Part shown: positions 37,138-45,021 of the stretch, piece by piece
Layout: each line of letters starts with the position of its first letter
Numbering within the stretch: position 1 is the stretch's first letter
Origin: VAZQ01 sp963739385
GTDB taxonomy: Bacteria > Pseudomonadota > Alphaproteobacteria > Rhizobiales > Xanthobacteraceae
Direction of reading: 5' to 3'
Length of the DNA: 64,000 nt
Assembly (NCBI GenBank): GCA_963739385.1
Contig: CAVUAI010000014.1
Span: 1 to 64,000 of the forward strand
Position numbers and translations under genes: made by a program
The notes under the pieces: model-generated
What the model was told of the DNA's origin: nothing
What the model saw: only the letters and a program-made list of their open reading frames with translations
Databases searched by the model: none

Positions 37138-37931
37138 CCGAGGCCTGGCTGACCGTGACGCAGGGCGACGCGCCGCTGCTCGTCTCCTTCCCGCATACCG
37201 GCCTCGATGTCCCCGCCGAGTGCGCTGCGAACCTGGTATCGCTGCCGCTCGCCCGTCATGACGCCGACCGTCACATCGACAGGCTCTACGCGTTCGCCGC
37301 CGAGCTCGGCGCGACGACCGTGCACACCGCGTTGTCGCGCACGGTGATTGACGTCAACCGCGATCCCTCCGGCGCATCGCTCTACCCCGGGCAGACGACC
37401 ACAGGCCTGGTGCCGACGGAAACCTTCGACGGCGAAGCGCTCTACCGCGATGGCCTGGTTCCTGCGCCGGACGAGATCGAGCGGCGCAAGGCACGTTATT
37501 TTGCGCCCTACCATGCCGCGCTCACCAACGAGCTCGAACGGTTGCGCGCCCGACATCCACGGGTCGTCTTGTACGACTGCCACTCCATCCGCTCGGTCAT
37601 CCCGCGCCTCTTTCCCGGTGAATTGCCGGTGTTCAATATCGGCACCAACCGGAGCAGGAGCTGCGACCCGAGGCTGGAAGCTGCGGTCGCCCGCCGCTGC
37701 GCCGCGAGCGCATGGTCGCACGTGGTCAACGGCCGCTTCACGGGAGGATGGATCACCCGCACCTATGGCCGGCCCGCCGAAGGGGTCCATGCCTTGCAGA
37801 TGGAGCTCGCGATGCGCAGCTACCTGCCGAACGAGAGCGATCCGCCGCCTTGGGACCCCGATTTCGCCAAGCCGATCCAACGGACATTGCGCGCCGTGCT
37901 CGAAGACTGCCTCGCCTTTGCAGGCGGCTGA
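37134..37931 (+). CDS. hutG: N-formylglutamate amidohydrolase
   Basis: The 265-residue HutG hydrolyses N-formylglutamate to glutamate and formate, the step after HutF. It has the family's VSFPHTGLDVP near residue 17, the metal-region VHTALSRTVIDVNRDP and the LYDCHSIRS block near residue 145. Its presence agrees with hutF-dependent (five-step) histidine degradation. It overlaps hutH at its start and is followed after 32 bases by hutU. Confidence 0.92.
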   Translation: MTEAWLTVTQGDAPLLVSFPHTGLDVPAECAANLVSLPLARHDADRHIDRLYAFAAELGATTVHTALSRTVIDVNRDPSGASLYPGQTTTGLVPTETFDGEALYRDGLVPAPDEIERRKARYFAPYHAALTNELERLRARHPRVVLYDCHSIRSVIPRLFPGELPVFNIGTNRSRSCDPRLEAAVARRCAASAWSHVVNGRFTGGWITRTYGRPAEGVHALQMELAMRSYLPNESDPPPWDPDFAKPIQRTLRAVLEDCLAFAGG

Positions 37932-37963
37932 CGGTGGATCCAGTCAACAGGTCGGAGAGAGAG

Positions 37964-39631
37964 ATGCCGACTCGCCTCGACAATGCCCGCGTCATTCGCG
38001 CGCCGCGCGGCCAGACTCTGTCCGCCAAGAGCTGGCTGACGGAAGCGCCGCTGCGCATGCTGATGAACAACCTCGATCCCGACGTGGCGGAGAACCCGCA
38101 CGAGCTGGTCGTCTATGGCGGTGCGGGACGTGCCGCGCGCGACTGGGAGAGTTTCGATCGCATCGTCGCGGCGCTGCGTGAGCTCGAGGGCGATGAGACG
38201 CTGTGCGTACAGTCCGGAAAGCCCGTCGGCGTGTTTCGCACCCACGCCGACGCACCGCGCGTCCTGATCGCGAATTCGAATCTGGTGCCGCACTGGGCAA
38301 CGCTCGATCATTTCAATGAGCTCGATCGCAAAGGCCTGATGATGTACGGCCAGATGACCGCGGGCTCCTGGATCTATATCGGCTCCCAGGGCATCGTGCA
38401 GGGCACGTTCGAGACCTTCGCCGAGCTGTTGCGGCGCCACTACGGCGGCAGCCTCGCCGGCAAATGGATCGTCACCGCCGGTCTTGGCGGCATGGGCGGC
38501 GCGCAGCCGCTAGCCGCCACCATGGCCGGCGCGTCGCTGCTGGCGATCGAGTGCCAGCCTTCGCGCATCGAGATGCGGCTCAAGACCGGATATCTCGACG
38601 CGCAGGCGACCGATCTCGACGAGGCGCTGGCGATGATCGAGCGTGCCAACCGCGCGCGCAAGCCGGTCTCGGTCGGCGTGCTCGGCAACGCCGCGGAGCT
38701 GTTGCCCGAACTGGTCCGGCGCGGCGTGAAACCCGATGCGGTGACCGACCAGACTTCGGCGCACGATCCAATCAACGGCTATCTCCCCGCGGGTTGGACG
38801 GTCGCGGAATGGGAGGAACGGCGCGCGCGCGATGCCAAGGGGGTCGAGCGCGCGGCGAAGCAATCCATGGCCGTACACGTGCGCGCCATGCTCGAGTTCT
38901 GGCGCCGCGGCGTGCCCACGTTCGATTACGGCAACAACATCCGCCAGATGGCGAAGGAGGCGGGCGTGACCGAAGCCTTCGACTTTCCCGGTTTCGTGCC
39001 CGCCTATATCCGCCCGCTGTTCTGCCGCGGGATCGGCCCGTTCCGCTGGGCTGCACTCTCCGGCGATCCCGAGGACATCTTTCGCACCGACGCCAAGGTC
39101 AAGGAGCTGATGCCGAATGACGCGCATCTGCACCAATGGCTCGACATGGCGAAGTCGCGCATCAAATTCCAGGGCTTGCCGGCACGCATCTGCTGGGTCG
39201 GGCTGGGCGACCGCCATCGCCTCGGGCTCGCCTTCAACGCCATGGTCGCAAGCGGCGAGCTCTCTGCGCCCATCGTGATCGGTCGCGATCATCTTGATTC
39301 CGGCTCGGTGGCAAGCCCCAATCGCGAAACCGAAGGCATGCAGGACGGCTCCGATGCGGTATCGGACTGGCCATTGATCAATGCCCTGCTCAACTGCGCC
39401 TCGGGCGCCACCTGGGTCTCGTTCCACCATGGCGGCGGGGTCGGCATCGGTTTCTCGCAGCATGCCGGGATGGTCGTCGTGTGCGATGGCACGCCGCAAG
39501 CGGTGCGCCGGATCGAGCGGGTGTTGTGGAACGACCCCGCGTCCGGCGTGATGCGTCACGCCGACGCCGGCTACGAGGATGCCATCGCCTGCGCGCGCGA
39601 GCACAGGCTCAAGCTGCCGAGCTTGCCGTGA
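37964..39631 (+). CDS. hutU: urocanate hydratase
   Basis: A 555-residue NAD-dependent enzyme that hydrates urocanate to 4-imidazolone-5-propanoate. Typical blocks include GGMGGAQPLAATMAG, the active-site region RIKFQGLPARICWVGLGDRHR and FHHGGGVGIGFSQHAGMV. Length is normal. A purine-rich ribosome site (GGAGAGAG) precedes the ATG at 37964. It ends the hutIHGU operon. Confidence 0.96.
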   Translation: MPTRLDNARVIRAPRGQTLSAKSWLTEAPLRMLMNNLDPDVAENPHELVVYGGAGRAARDWESFDRIVAALRELEGDETLCVQSGKPVGVFRTHADAPRVLIANSNLVPHWATLDHFNELDRKGLMMYGQMTAGSWIYIGSQGIVQGTFETFAELLRRHYGGSLAGKWIVTAGLGGMGGAQPLAATMAGASLLAIECQPSRIEMRLKTGYLDAQATDLDEALAMIERANRARKPVSVGVLGNAAELLPELVRRGVKPDAVTDQTSAHDPINGYLPAGWTVAEWEERRARDAKGVERAAKQSMAVHVRAMLEFWRRGVPTFDYGNNIRQMAKEAGVTEAFDFPGFVPAYIRPLFCRGIGPFRWAALSGDPEDIFRTDAKVKELMPNDAHLHQWLDMAKSRIKFQGLPARICWVGLGDRHRLGLAFNAMVASGELSAPIVIGRDHLDSGSVASPNRETEGMQDGSDAVSDWPLINALLNCASGATWVSFHHGGGVGIGFSQHAGMVVVCDGTPQAVRRIERVLWNDPASGVMRHADAGYEDAIACAREHRLKLPSLP

Positions 39632-39721
39632 CCGTCCTGCCGAACGGCGGGCGACGTGCGCCGCACGATGCAACGTCCGCTCGATGTCATGTCCGCGCCA
39701 GCGGGCATCCGCTAACCACAA

Positions 39722-40519
39722 CTACGTCGCGCTTGCCGCGATTTCCGCAGCGAGCACCGCTTCGGCGCGGATCTCCTCGGTCAGCCGCGCCTTGAGCGCG
39801 GAGAATTCCGAGCTGGTCTTGACGGTGTAGTGGCGCGGATGGGGCAGATCGACCGCGACCTCGGCCTTGATCCGACCGGGCCGCGCCGTCATGACCAGCA
39901 CGCGCGAGCCGAGGAAGATTGCCTCCTCGATGTCGTGCGTCACGAACAGCACGGTCTTGCGTTCGCGCTCCCAGATGTCGAGCAAAAGCTCCTGCATCAG
40001 GCCGCGGGTCTGGTTGTCGAGCGCGCCGAACGGCTCGTCGAGCAGCAGGATCTCGGGATCGTTGGCGAGGGCGCGCGCGATGGCAGTGCGCTGCTGCATC
40101 CCGCCGGACAATTGCTTGGGGTAATGGTGCTCGAAGCCGGTGAGACCGATGCGCGCCAGCCACGCGAGCACGGCTTCGCTGCGCCGTTCGCGGGCCACGC
40201 CTTTCTCGCGTAAGCCGAAGGCGATGTTGTCGGCGACCGTCAGCCACGGGAAAAGCGTATAGGACTGGAACACCATGCCGCGGTCGGCGCCGGGCTCGGT
40301 CACCTCCCGGCCGTTGAGGATGATCCGGCCGGTGGTCGGCCGATCGAGGCCGGCGACCAGGCGCAGCAGTGTGGACTTGCCGCAGCCGGACGGCCCGAGG
40401 ATGGTGACGAAGTCGTTGTCGGGGATCTGGAAACTCGTGGGCTCGAGCGCGCGCGTCGGTTTCCCGCGGCGCACCGCGGGAAAAATGCGCGAGACGTTCT
40501 CGATCACGAGCTTGCTCAC
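39722..40519 (-). CDS. ABC transporter ATP-binding protein (nitrate/taurine type)
   Basis: A 265-residue ATPase with Walker A GPSGCGKST, signature LSGGMQQRTAIARA and Walker B LLLDEPFGALD, of the SsuB/TauB/NrtD class. Start is GTG at 40519, overlapping the permease stop by 4 bases (GTGA). With the permease and binding protein it forms an importer divergently placed from hutU by tail-to-tail arrangement. Substrate is unknown but may be histidine-related because of the hut genes. Confidence 0.9.
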   Translation of the reverse strand: MSKLVIENVSRIFPAVRRGKPTRALEPTSFQIPDNDFVTILGPSGCGKSTLLRLVAGLDRPTTGRIILNGREVTEPGADRGMVFQSYTLFPWLTVADNIAFGLREKGVARERRSEAVLAWLARIGLTGFEHHYPKQLSGGMQQRTAIARALANDPEILLLDEPFGALDNQTRGLMQELLLDIWERERKTVLFVTHDIEEAIFLGSRVLVMTARPGRIKAEVAVDLPHPRHYTVKTSSEFSALKARLTEEIRAEAVLAAEIAASAT

Positions 40520-41289
40520 GCCAGGCTCCAGGGAAAAAGCCGCCGGTTTGCCCACTTGAACAGGAAGTCGGAGATCAATCCGATCACGCCGATCACGATG
40601 ATGCCGAAAATGATCTGTCCGGTGGCGAGCAGCGCCTGACTGTCGGTGATCATGTGACCGATGCCGGAGGACGAGCCGATCAGCTCGGCAACGATCACGT
40701 AAGTCCATGCCCATCCGAGCACGAGCCGCAGGATCTCCGCAATCTCGGGAGCGGAGGCCGGAATCAATACACGGCCGACGATGCCGCGGTCGCGCGCGCC
40801 GAGCGTCAACGCGGCCTCGACCAGGTCGCGGCGCACGCTGGCAACTGCCAGCGCCACCATCAGCACCAGCTGGAACACGGCGCCGATGAAGATGACCAGA
40901 AGCTTTTGCAGCTCGCCGATTCCCGCCCACAGGATCAACAGCGGAATGAAGGCGGATGCCGGCAAGTAGCGGGCGAACGAGACGAAGGGTTCGAGGAAAG
41001 CCTCAATCGGCTTGTAGGCGCCCATCAGGATGCCGAGCGGCACGGCGAGCAGCGCCGCCAGCACAAATCCGCCCACGACACGCCAGATCGTAATGCCGAT
41101 GTCGCCAAGGAAGCCGTGCCTGGTCAGGAGGGTGTAACCCTCCTCGATCATCGTGAGCGGATCGGCCAGAAAGGTCTTGGAGACGTGGCCGCCAAGCGTG
41201 ACGTAAGCCCAGGCGGCGAAGAACAGAACGAAGAACAGGATTCCGAGCGCAACGCGGGTCGCGTTCGAGATCGGCGCGAGGGGCTTCAT
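40516..41289 (-). CDS. ABC transporter permease (nitrate/taurine type)
   Basis: A 257-residue integral membrane protein with about six TM helices and the EAA loop EAALTLGARDRGIVGRVLIPA near residue 175, matching SsuC/TauC-type permeases. ATG at 41289 is used; a TTG nine codons upstream is less likely. It is translationally coupled to the ATPase gene downstream and separated from the binding-protein gene by 147 bases. Confidence 0.9.
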   Translation of the reverse strand: MKPLAPISNATRVALGILFFVLFFAAWAYVTLGGHVSKTFLADPLTMIEEGYTLLTRHGFLGDIGITIWRVVGGFVLAALLAVPLGILMGAYKPIEAFLEPFVSFARYLPASAFIPLLILWAGIGELQKLLVIFIGAVFQLVLMVALAVASVRRDLVEAALTLGARDRGIVGRVLIPASAPEIAEILRLVLGWAWTYVIVAELIGSSSGIGHMITDSQALLATGQIIFGIIVIGVIGLISDFLFKWANRRLFPWSLA

Positions 41290-41436
41290 GCCGCCGCCAT
41301 CGGATGATCCAGTCAATCGGGCGGCAAAAGCGTGCCGTTATTCCGTGCGGGGCGCAACGCCGCAATGGCGGCGAGCCCGCTTGCACCAAGGCCACGGCGC
41401 CGGAGGCTGCGCCTAAAAGGCGACCCTCGCACGCCC

Positions 41437-42384
41437 TCATTGAATGAACCGCGTGTCGGCAAGCTTCGACAGGTCGGGACTCTGCTTGATGATGCCGATC
41501 TCGAGCAGCAGGTCGGCCGCCTCTTTCGAGAACGTGTTGAAGTCGCCGGTGAAGAAGGTCTTGTTGGCGGCCTGATCCTGCCAGCGCAGGTATTTCGCGG
41601 AATTTCCGAACTGCTCGCCGGACTGCTTCACGTCCGCGCCCATGATCTCGTAGGCTTTGCCCGGGTCGTTCTTGATCATGTCGACGGCTTCGAAATAGCT
41701 CTTGACCAGCGCCTTCACGGCCCCCTCGTTCTCGGCGATGAACTTGGGCGTGCAGCCGAAGGTGTCCATCACCATCGGATAGTCGAGGGTGGTGGCGATG
41801 ATCTTGCCCGCCTCCGGCTTCGCGCGTACGGCCGAGAGGTACGGCTCGTAAGTCATAGCGACGTCGTTCTGGCCGGCGATGAAGGCTTGCGCAGCAGGCG
41901 CGGGCTCCATGTTGACGACGGTCACGTCTTTCACGGTGAGACCGTTCTTCTTGAGGAACCAGGCCAGCGTGAAGTAGGGGGCGGTGCCAGGCGTCGAAGC
42001 CGCAACGGTCTTGCCCTTGACGTCCTTGATGCTCGCGATGTTGTTGCGCACGGCCATGCCGTCGGCGCCGTACGACTTGTCCATCTGGAACAGCTGCGTC
42101 GTGGGTACGCCGTTGGCGTTCCACACGATCCAGGTCTCGACCGTGGTGGCCGCGCACTGGATGTCGCCCGAGGCGATGGCCAGATGCCGGCTCGCCTGCG
42201 GAATCTTCTTGAGGGTGACGTCGAGACCGTTCTTGGCAAAGATGCCGGCCTCCTTGGCAAGCGTGAGCGGCGCAAATCCTGTCCAGCCGGATATTCCGAT
42301 CGCAACTTTCGTCCCCTGGGCGACCGCCGGCGTCGCCATGAAAGACGCGGCGGCGACAGCCGCAACGATCCTGATCGATGTCAT
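41437..42384 (-). CDS. ABC transporter substrate-binding protein (NMT1/SsuA-like)
   Basis: A 315-residue periplasmic protein with a signal peptide (about 22 residues, ending PAVAQ) and the SsuA/NMT1-type fold, e.g. GWTGFAPLTLAKEAGIFAKN and DVAMTYEPYLSAV. The ATG at 42384 has GGAG six bases upstream. The ligand cannot be read from the sequence. Location suggests import of a histidine-pathway compound; urocanate or an aromatic amine are options, not conclusions. Confidence 0.87.
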   Translation of the reverse strand: MTSIRIVAAVAAASFMATPAVAQGTKVAIGISGWTGFAPLTLAKEAGIFAKNGLDVTLKKIPQASRHLAIASGDIQCAATTVETWIVWNANGVPTTQLFQMDKSYGADGMAVRNNIASIKDVKGKTVAASTPGTAPYFTLAWFLKKNGLTVKDVTVVNMEPAPAAQAFIAGQNDVAMTYEPYLSAVRAKPEAGKIIATTLDYPMVMDTFGCTPKFIAENEGAVKALVKSYFEAVDMIKNDPGKAYEIMGADVKQSGEQFGNSAKYLRWQDQAANKTFFTGDFNTFSKEAADLLLEIGIIKQSPDLSKLADTRFIQ

Positions 42385-42461
42385 GTTGCGCTCCATCCCG
42401 GAAGATTTTGCATAATTCATGCCAGCATGCCAACTCCGCCGAGTCAAATAGCTCAACGCAA

Positions 42462-42489
42462 AGGGCCGCCCCCGCCGGGAGCGGCCCCT
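42462..42489 (-). terminator. intrinsic terminator after the MCDYSLH-type gene
   Basis: Reading the minus strand, a 7-bp GC stem (GCGGCCC arms at 42463-42469 and 42481-42487, 11-base loop) is followed by a short T run (TTTG), 43 bases beyond the stop of the 42532-42945 gene. The stem is strong and its place fits. Confidence 0.55.
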
Positions 42490-42531
42490 GATCCCCAACT
42501 TATCTACGCCTGCGTCGGGCGTCGACGAGCC

Positions 42532-42945
42532 TTACCCGACGTAAGCGACGCGTTCCTGCGCCTCCGCCTCGGCCGCAGTCGTCGGCTGGGCGGGAAGCTG
42601 CAGCACCGTTGCCTCTTGCCCCTCAAGGAGATCGGTCAGGAGGACCGTCTGCCCGTCAGGAAATTCGAGGGCATCATGATGAACGCGCGGCTGGTCCTTG
42701 TTGACCTGGCGGAAGATCGCCGTCTGGTGGGCCATTCGACGCGAGCCCAAGCCAAGGAACCCGGATGCCGTACATGCGATCTCCCGGGAAAACGCAAGCT
42801 CCGTTCCGGGAAGTACGCAGACCGCGGTGGTGGCATCTTCCTGCGACGCAAATCCACGCGTGCCGGTACCGAAGTTGCGCGTGGTCAGTTTGTCGCCGAC
42901 TTTTGCAGCACGCGACTTCACATTGTGTAGGCTGTAGTCGCACAT
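42532..42945 (-). CDS. conserved protein of unknown function (MCDYSLH type)
   Basis: A 137-residue soluble protein beginning MCDYSLHNVKSRAAKVGDKL. I recall similar MCDYSL-starting unknown proteins in rhizobia but no function. Residues 50-60 include two cysteines; the C-terminal third is Ala/Glu-rich. No signal peptide or TM segment. AGGAG precedes the ATG at 42945. A GC-hairpin terminator follows, so it is monocistronic, between the ABC transporter and ccrA. Confidence 0.75.
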   Translation of the reverse strand: MCDYSLHNVKSRAAKVGDKLTTRNFGTGTRGFASQEDATTAVCVLPGTELAFSREIACTASGFLGLGSRRMAHQTAIFRQVNKDQPRVHHDALEFPDGQTVLLTDLLEGQEATVLQLPAQPTTAAEAEAQERVAYVG

Positions 42946-43053
42946 GGTGAGGACTCCTCTCTTCAAGGCCCCCCGCATCGCTTCCACTGCGCCATTCAAA
43001 GCAAGAAAGGTGCCATTCTTGTGGCAGACGGAAAAAAGCGTAGAGTAGAGCAG

Positions 43054-44337
43054 TTATGATTCTGCGCCCGCCTCGACGACATCGTCCAGGGTGCGCAATC
43101 CTGTGCGCGGCGCGTTGACCAGTACCGCCATGTTGCCCGGCGGGTGGCGGTTGGTGCGCATCAATTCGTGTGCATACGGAATCCTGGCCCAGGGAAACAC
43201 CTCGCTCATGCAGGGATCAACGCGGCGGTCGAGCACGAACTGATTCGCCGCCGAGGCCTGCTTGAGATGAGCGAAGTGCGAGCCCTGCACGCGCTTTTGC
43301 CGCATCCACACATAGCGCGCGTCGAAGGTGATGTTGTAGCCGGAAGTGCCGGCGCAGAACACCACCATCCCGCCGCGCTTCACGACCAGGCAGGAGACCG
43401 GGAACGTCGCTTCGCCCGGATGCTCGAACACGATATCGACGTCGCGCTTGCCGGTGATGTCCCAGATCGCCTTGCCGAACTTGCGTGCCTCCTTGACCCA
43501 GGCATCGTATTCGGGCGTGCCGACTTTCGGCATCTGCCCCCAGCACGAGAAATCCTTGCGGTTGATCACGCCCTTGGCGCCAAGCTGCATCACGTAGTCG
43601 CGTTTGCTTTCGTCGGAGATGATGCCGATGGCGTTGGCGCCGGAGGCGGCCGCGAGCTGCACGCCGAAGACTCCGAGACCGCCGGAAGCGCCCCACACCA
43701 GCACGTGGTCGCCGGGCTTCAAGGTGTGCGGGGAATGGCCATAGAGCATGCGATAGGCGGTTGCGAGTGTAAGCGTGTAGCAGGCCGCCTCTTCCCAGGT
43801 GAGGTGGGCCGGCTTTTGCATGAGCTGGCGTGACTGCACGCGGCAGAACTGTGCGAAAGATCCGTCCGGCGTCTCGTAGCCCCAGATGCGCTGCGACGGC
43901 GACAGCAGCGGGTCGCCCCCGTTGCATTCCTCGTCGTCGCCGTCGTCCTGATTGCAGTGGACGATGACTTCGTCGCCCACCTTCCAACGGCGGACCTTGG
44001 AGCCGCACGCCCACACCACGCCGGATGCATCGGAGCCGGCGATGTGGAACGGATTCTTGTGCACGTCGAGCGGCGAGATCGGGACGCCGAGGCCGGCCCA
44101 CACGCCATTGTAGTTGACGCCGCCGGCCATCACGTAGACCAGCACCTCGTCCTCGCCGATCGGCCAGGTCGGCAGAACTTCGAGCTGCATCGATGTCTCG
44201 GGAGGACCGTGACGCTCCTTGCGGATCGCCCACGCCCGCATCTGCGCCGGCACGTGGCCGAGTGGAGGAACCTCGCCGATCTCATAGAGATCCTTGAGCG
44301 CCGCCTGCGGCGGCTTCGTGATCACGACGGCCGGCAT
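43054..44337 (-). CDS. ccrA: crotonyl-CoA carboxylase/reductase
   Basis: A 427-residue medium-chain reductase that carboxylates and reduces crotonyl-CoA to (2S)-ethylmalonyl-CoA with NADPH. Family features include an N-terminal extension, the CCR-type NYNGVWAGLG block, the large catalytic-domain insert and GASGGLGVFGVQLA for NADPH, with FEHPGEATFPVS downstream. It is the key enzyme of the ethylmalonyl-CoA pathway. ATG at 44337 matches the family length. It is divergent from a small membrane protein and lies 0.7 kb from ecm. Confidence 0.95.
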   Translation of the reverse strand: MPAVVITKPPQAALKDLYEIGEVPPLGHVPAQMRAWAIRKERHGPPETSMQLEVLPTWPIGEDEVLVYVMAGGVNYNGVWAGLGVPISPLDVHKNPFHIAGSDASGVVWACGSKVRRWKVGDEVIVHCNQDDGDDEECNGGDPLLSPSQRIWGYETPDGSFAQFCRVQSRQLMQKPAHLTWEEAACYTLTLATAYRMLYGHSPHTLKPGDHVLVWGASGGLGVFGVQLAAASGANAIGIISDESKRDYVMQLGAKGVINRKDFSCWGQMPKVGTPEYDAWVKEARKFGKAIWDITGKRDVDIVFEHPGEATFPVSCLVVKRGGMVVFCAGTSGYNITFDARYVWMRQKRVQGSHFAHLKQASAANQFVLDRRVDPCMSEVFPWARIPYAHELMRTNRHPPGNMAVLVNAPRTGLRTLDDVVEAGAES

Positions 44338-44464
44338 GGCGTGTCTCCGCGACTTGCTATGCAAAGCCCAGTCTGCCGCATTTCATGCTGCGCCGCAATA
44401 TGGATGCCCGGCCACGCGATTGCCAGCCTATCGACACGCTTGGCGCGCCGTCGCTGCGCATTGG

Positions 44465-44493
44465 CTGACAGTCACCTGCGCTTGCGCTATGCT
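44465..44493 (+). promoter_or_regulatory. candidate promoter of the YeaQ-like gene
   Basis: CTGACA (44465-44470) and TATGCT (44488-44493) are separated by 17 bases, a near-consensus sigma70 pair. Transcription would start about 55 bases before the GTG at 44556. Confidence 0.5.
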
Positions 44494-44555
44494 CCTTAAG
44501 TTGCATCGCAAACATGGCGGGGAGCCTCGTGCCCCGTTGTTGGGGGAGGGACATC

Positions 44556-44810
44556 GTGATTGGAATCGACAGCATCATCATCATGCTGATTGTCGGCGCG
44601 GTCGCCGGCTGGCTGGCCGGGCAGATCGTGCGCGGTTTTGGATTTGGGCTCCTCTGGAACATCGTCATCGGCATCGTGGGCGCCTTCATCGGCGTCTGGT
44701 TGCTGCGCCAATTGGGCTTCCTGCCGTTTGCAGGATTCATCGGTTCGATCGTCAACGCGACCATCGGCGCCGTCATTTTGCTGGTCATCGTCGGCTTTAT
44801 CCGACGCTAG
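44556..44810 (+). CDS. GlsB/YeaQ/YmgE family small membrane protein
   Basis: An 84-residue protein with three hydrophobic segments and repeated GxxxG patterns (LIVGAVAGWLAGQIV, IVIGIVGAFIGVWLLRQLG), the YeaQ/transglycosylase-associated family linked to stress. Start is the GTG at 44556, with GGAGGG five bases upstream; an earlier ATG at 44514 gives an untypical N-terminus. A strong hairpin follows. Confidence 0.85.
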   Translation: MIGIDSIIIMLIVGAVAGWLAGQIVRGFGFGLLWNIVIGIVGAFIGVWLLRQLGFLPFAGFIGSIVNATIGAVILLVIVGFIRR

Positions 44811-44866
44811 CCCGGCGCGGCGGCCCGATTTGGTCGCCGGCTGCGGGGCAACCTTAGAACCACGCG

Positions 44867-44898
44867 CCGCGGGTCCGTGTTGAAGGGCGGACCCGCGG
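44867..44898. terminator. strong GC hairpin, probable terminator
   Basis: A perfect 11-bp inverted repeat (arms CCGCGGGTCCG at 44867-44877 and CGGACCCGCGG at 44888-44898, 10-base loop) lies 57 bases after the YeaQ-like stop. The T-run after it is poor, so it may end transcription with Rho or insulate ecm. Confidence 0.6.
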
Positions 44899-45021
44899 GA
44901 TTCTCTGCGCGCGCCCATCGGCCGCTACGCCGCTGCTGAAGAAAGAAGCTTGCGGCGTTGGCGGGATTCTGCTGCACTGCACAATCGCGAGGCGGGCAAC
45001 CTGGCCAAGCGAGGCGACCCC

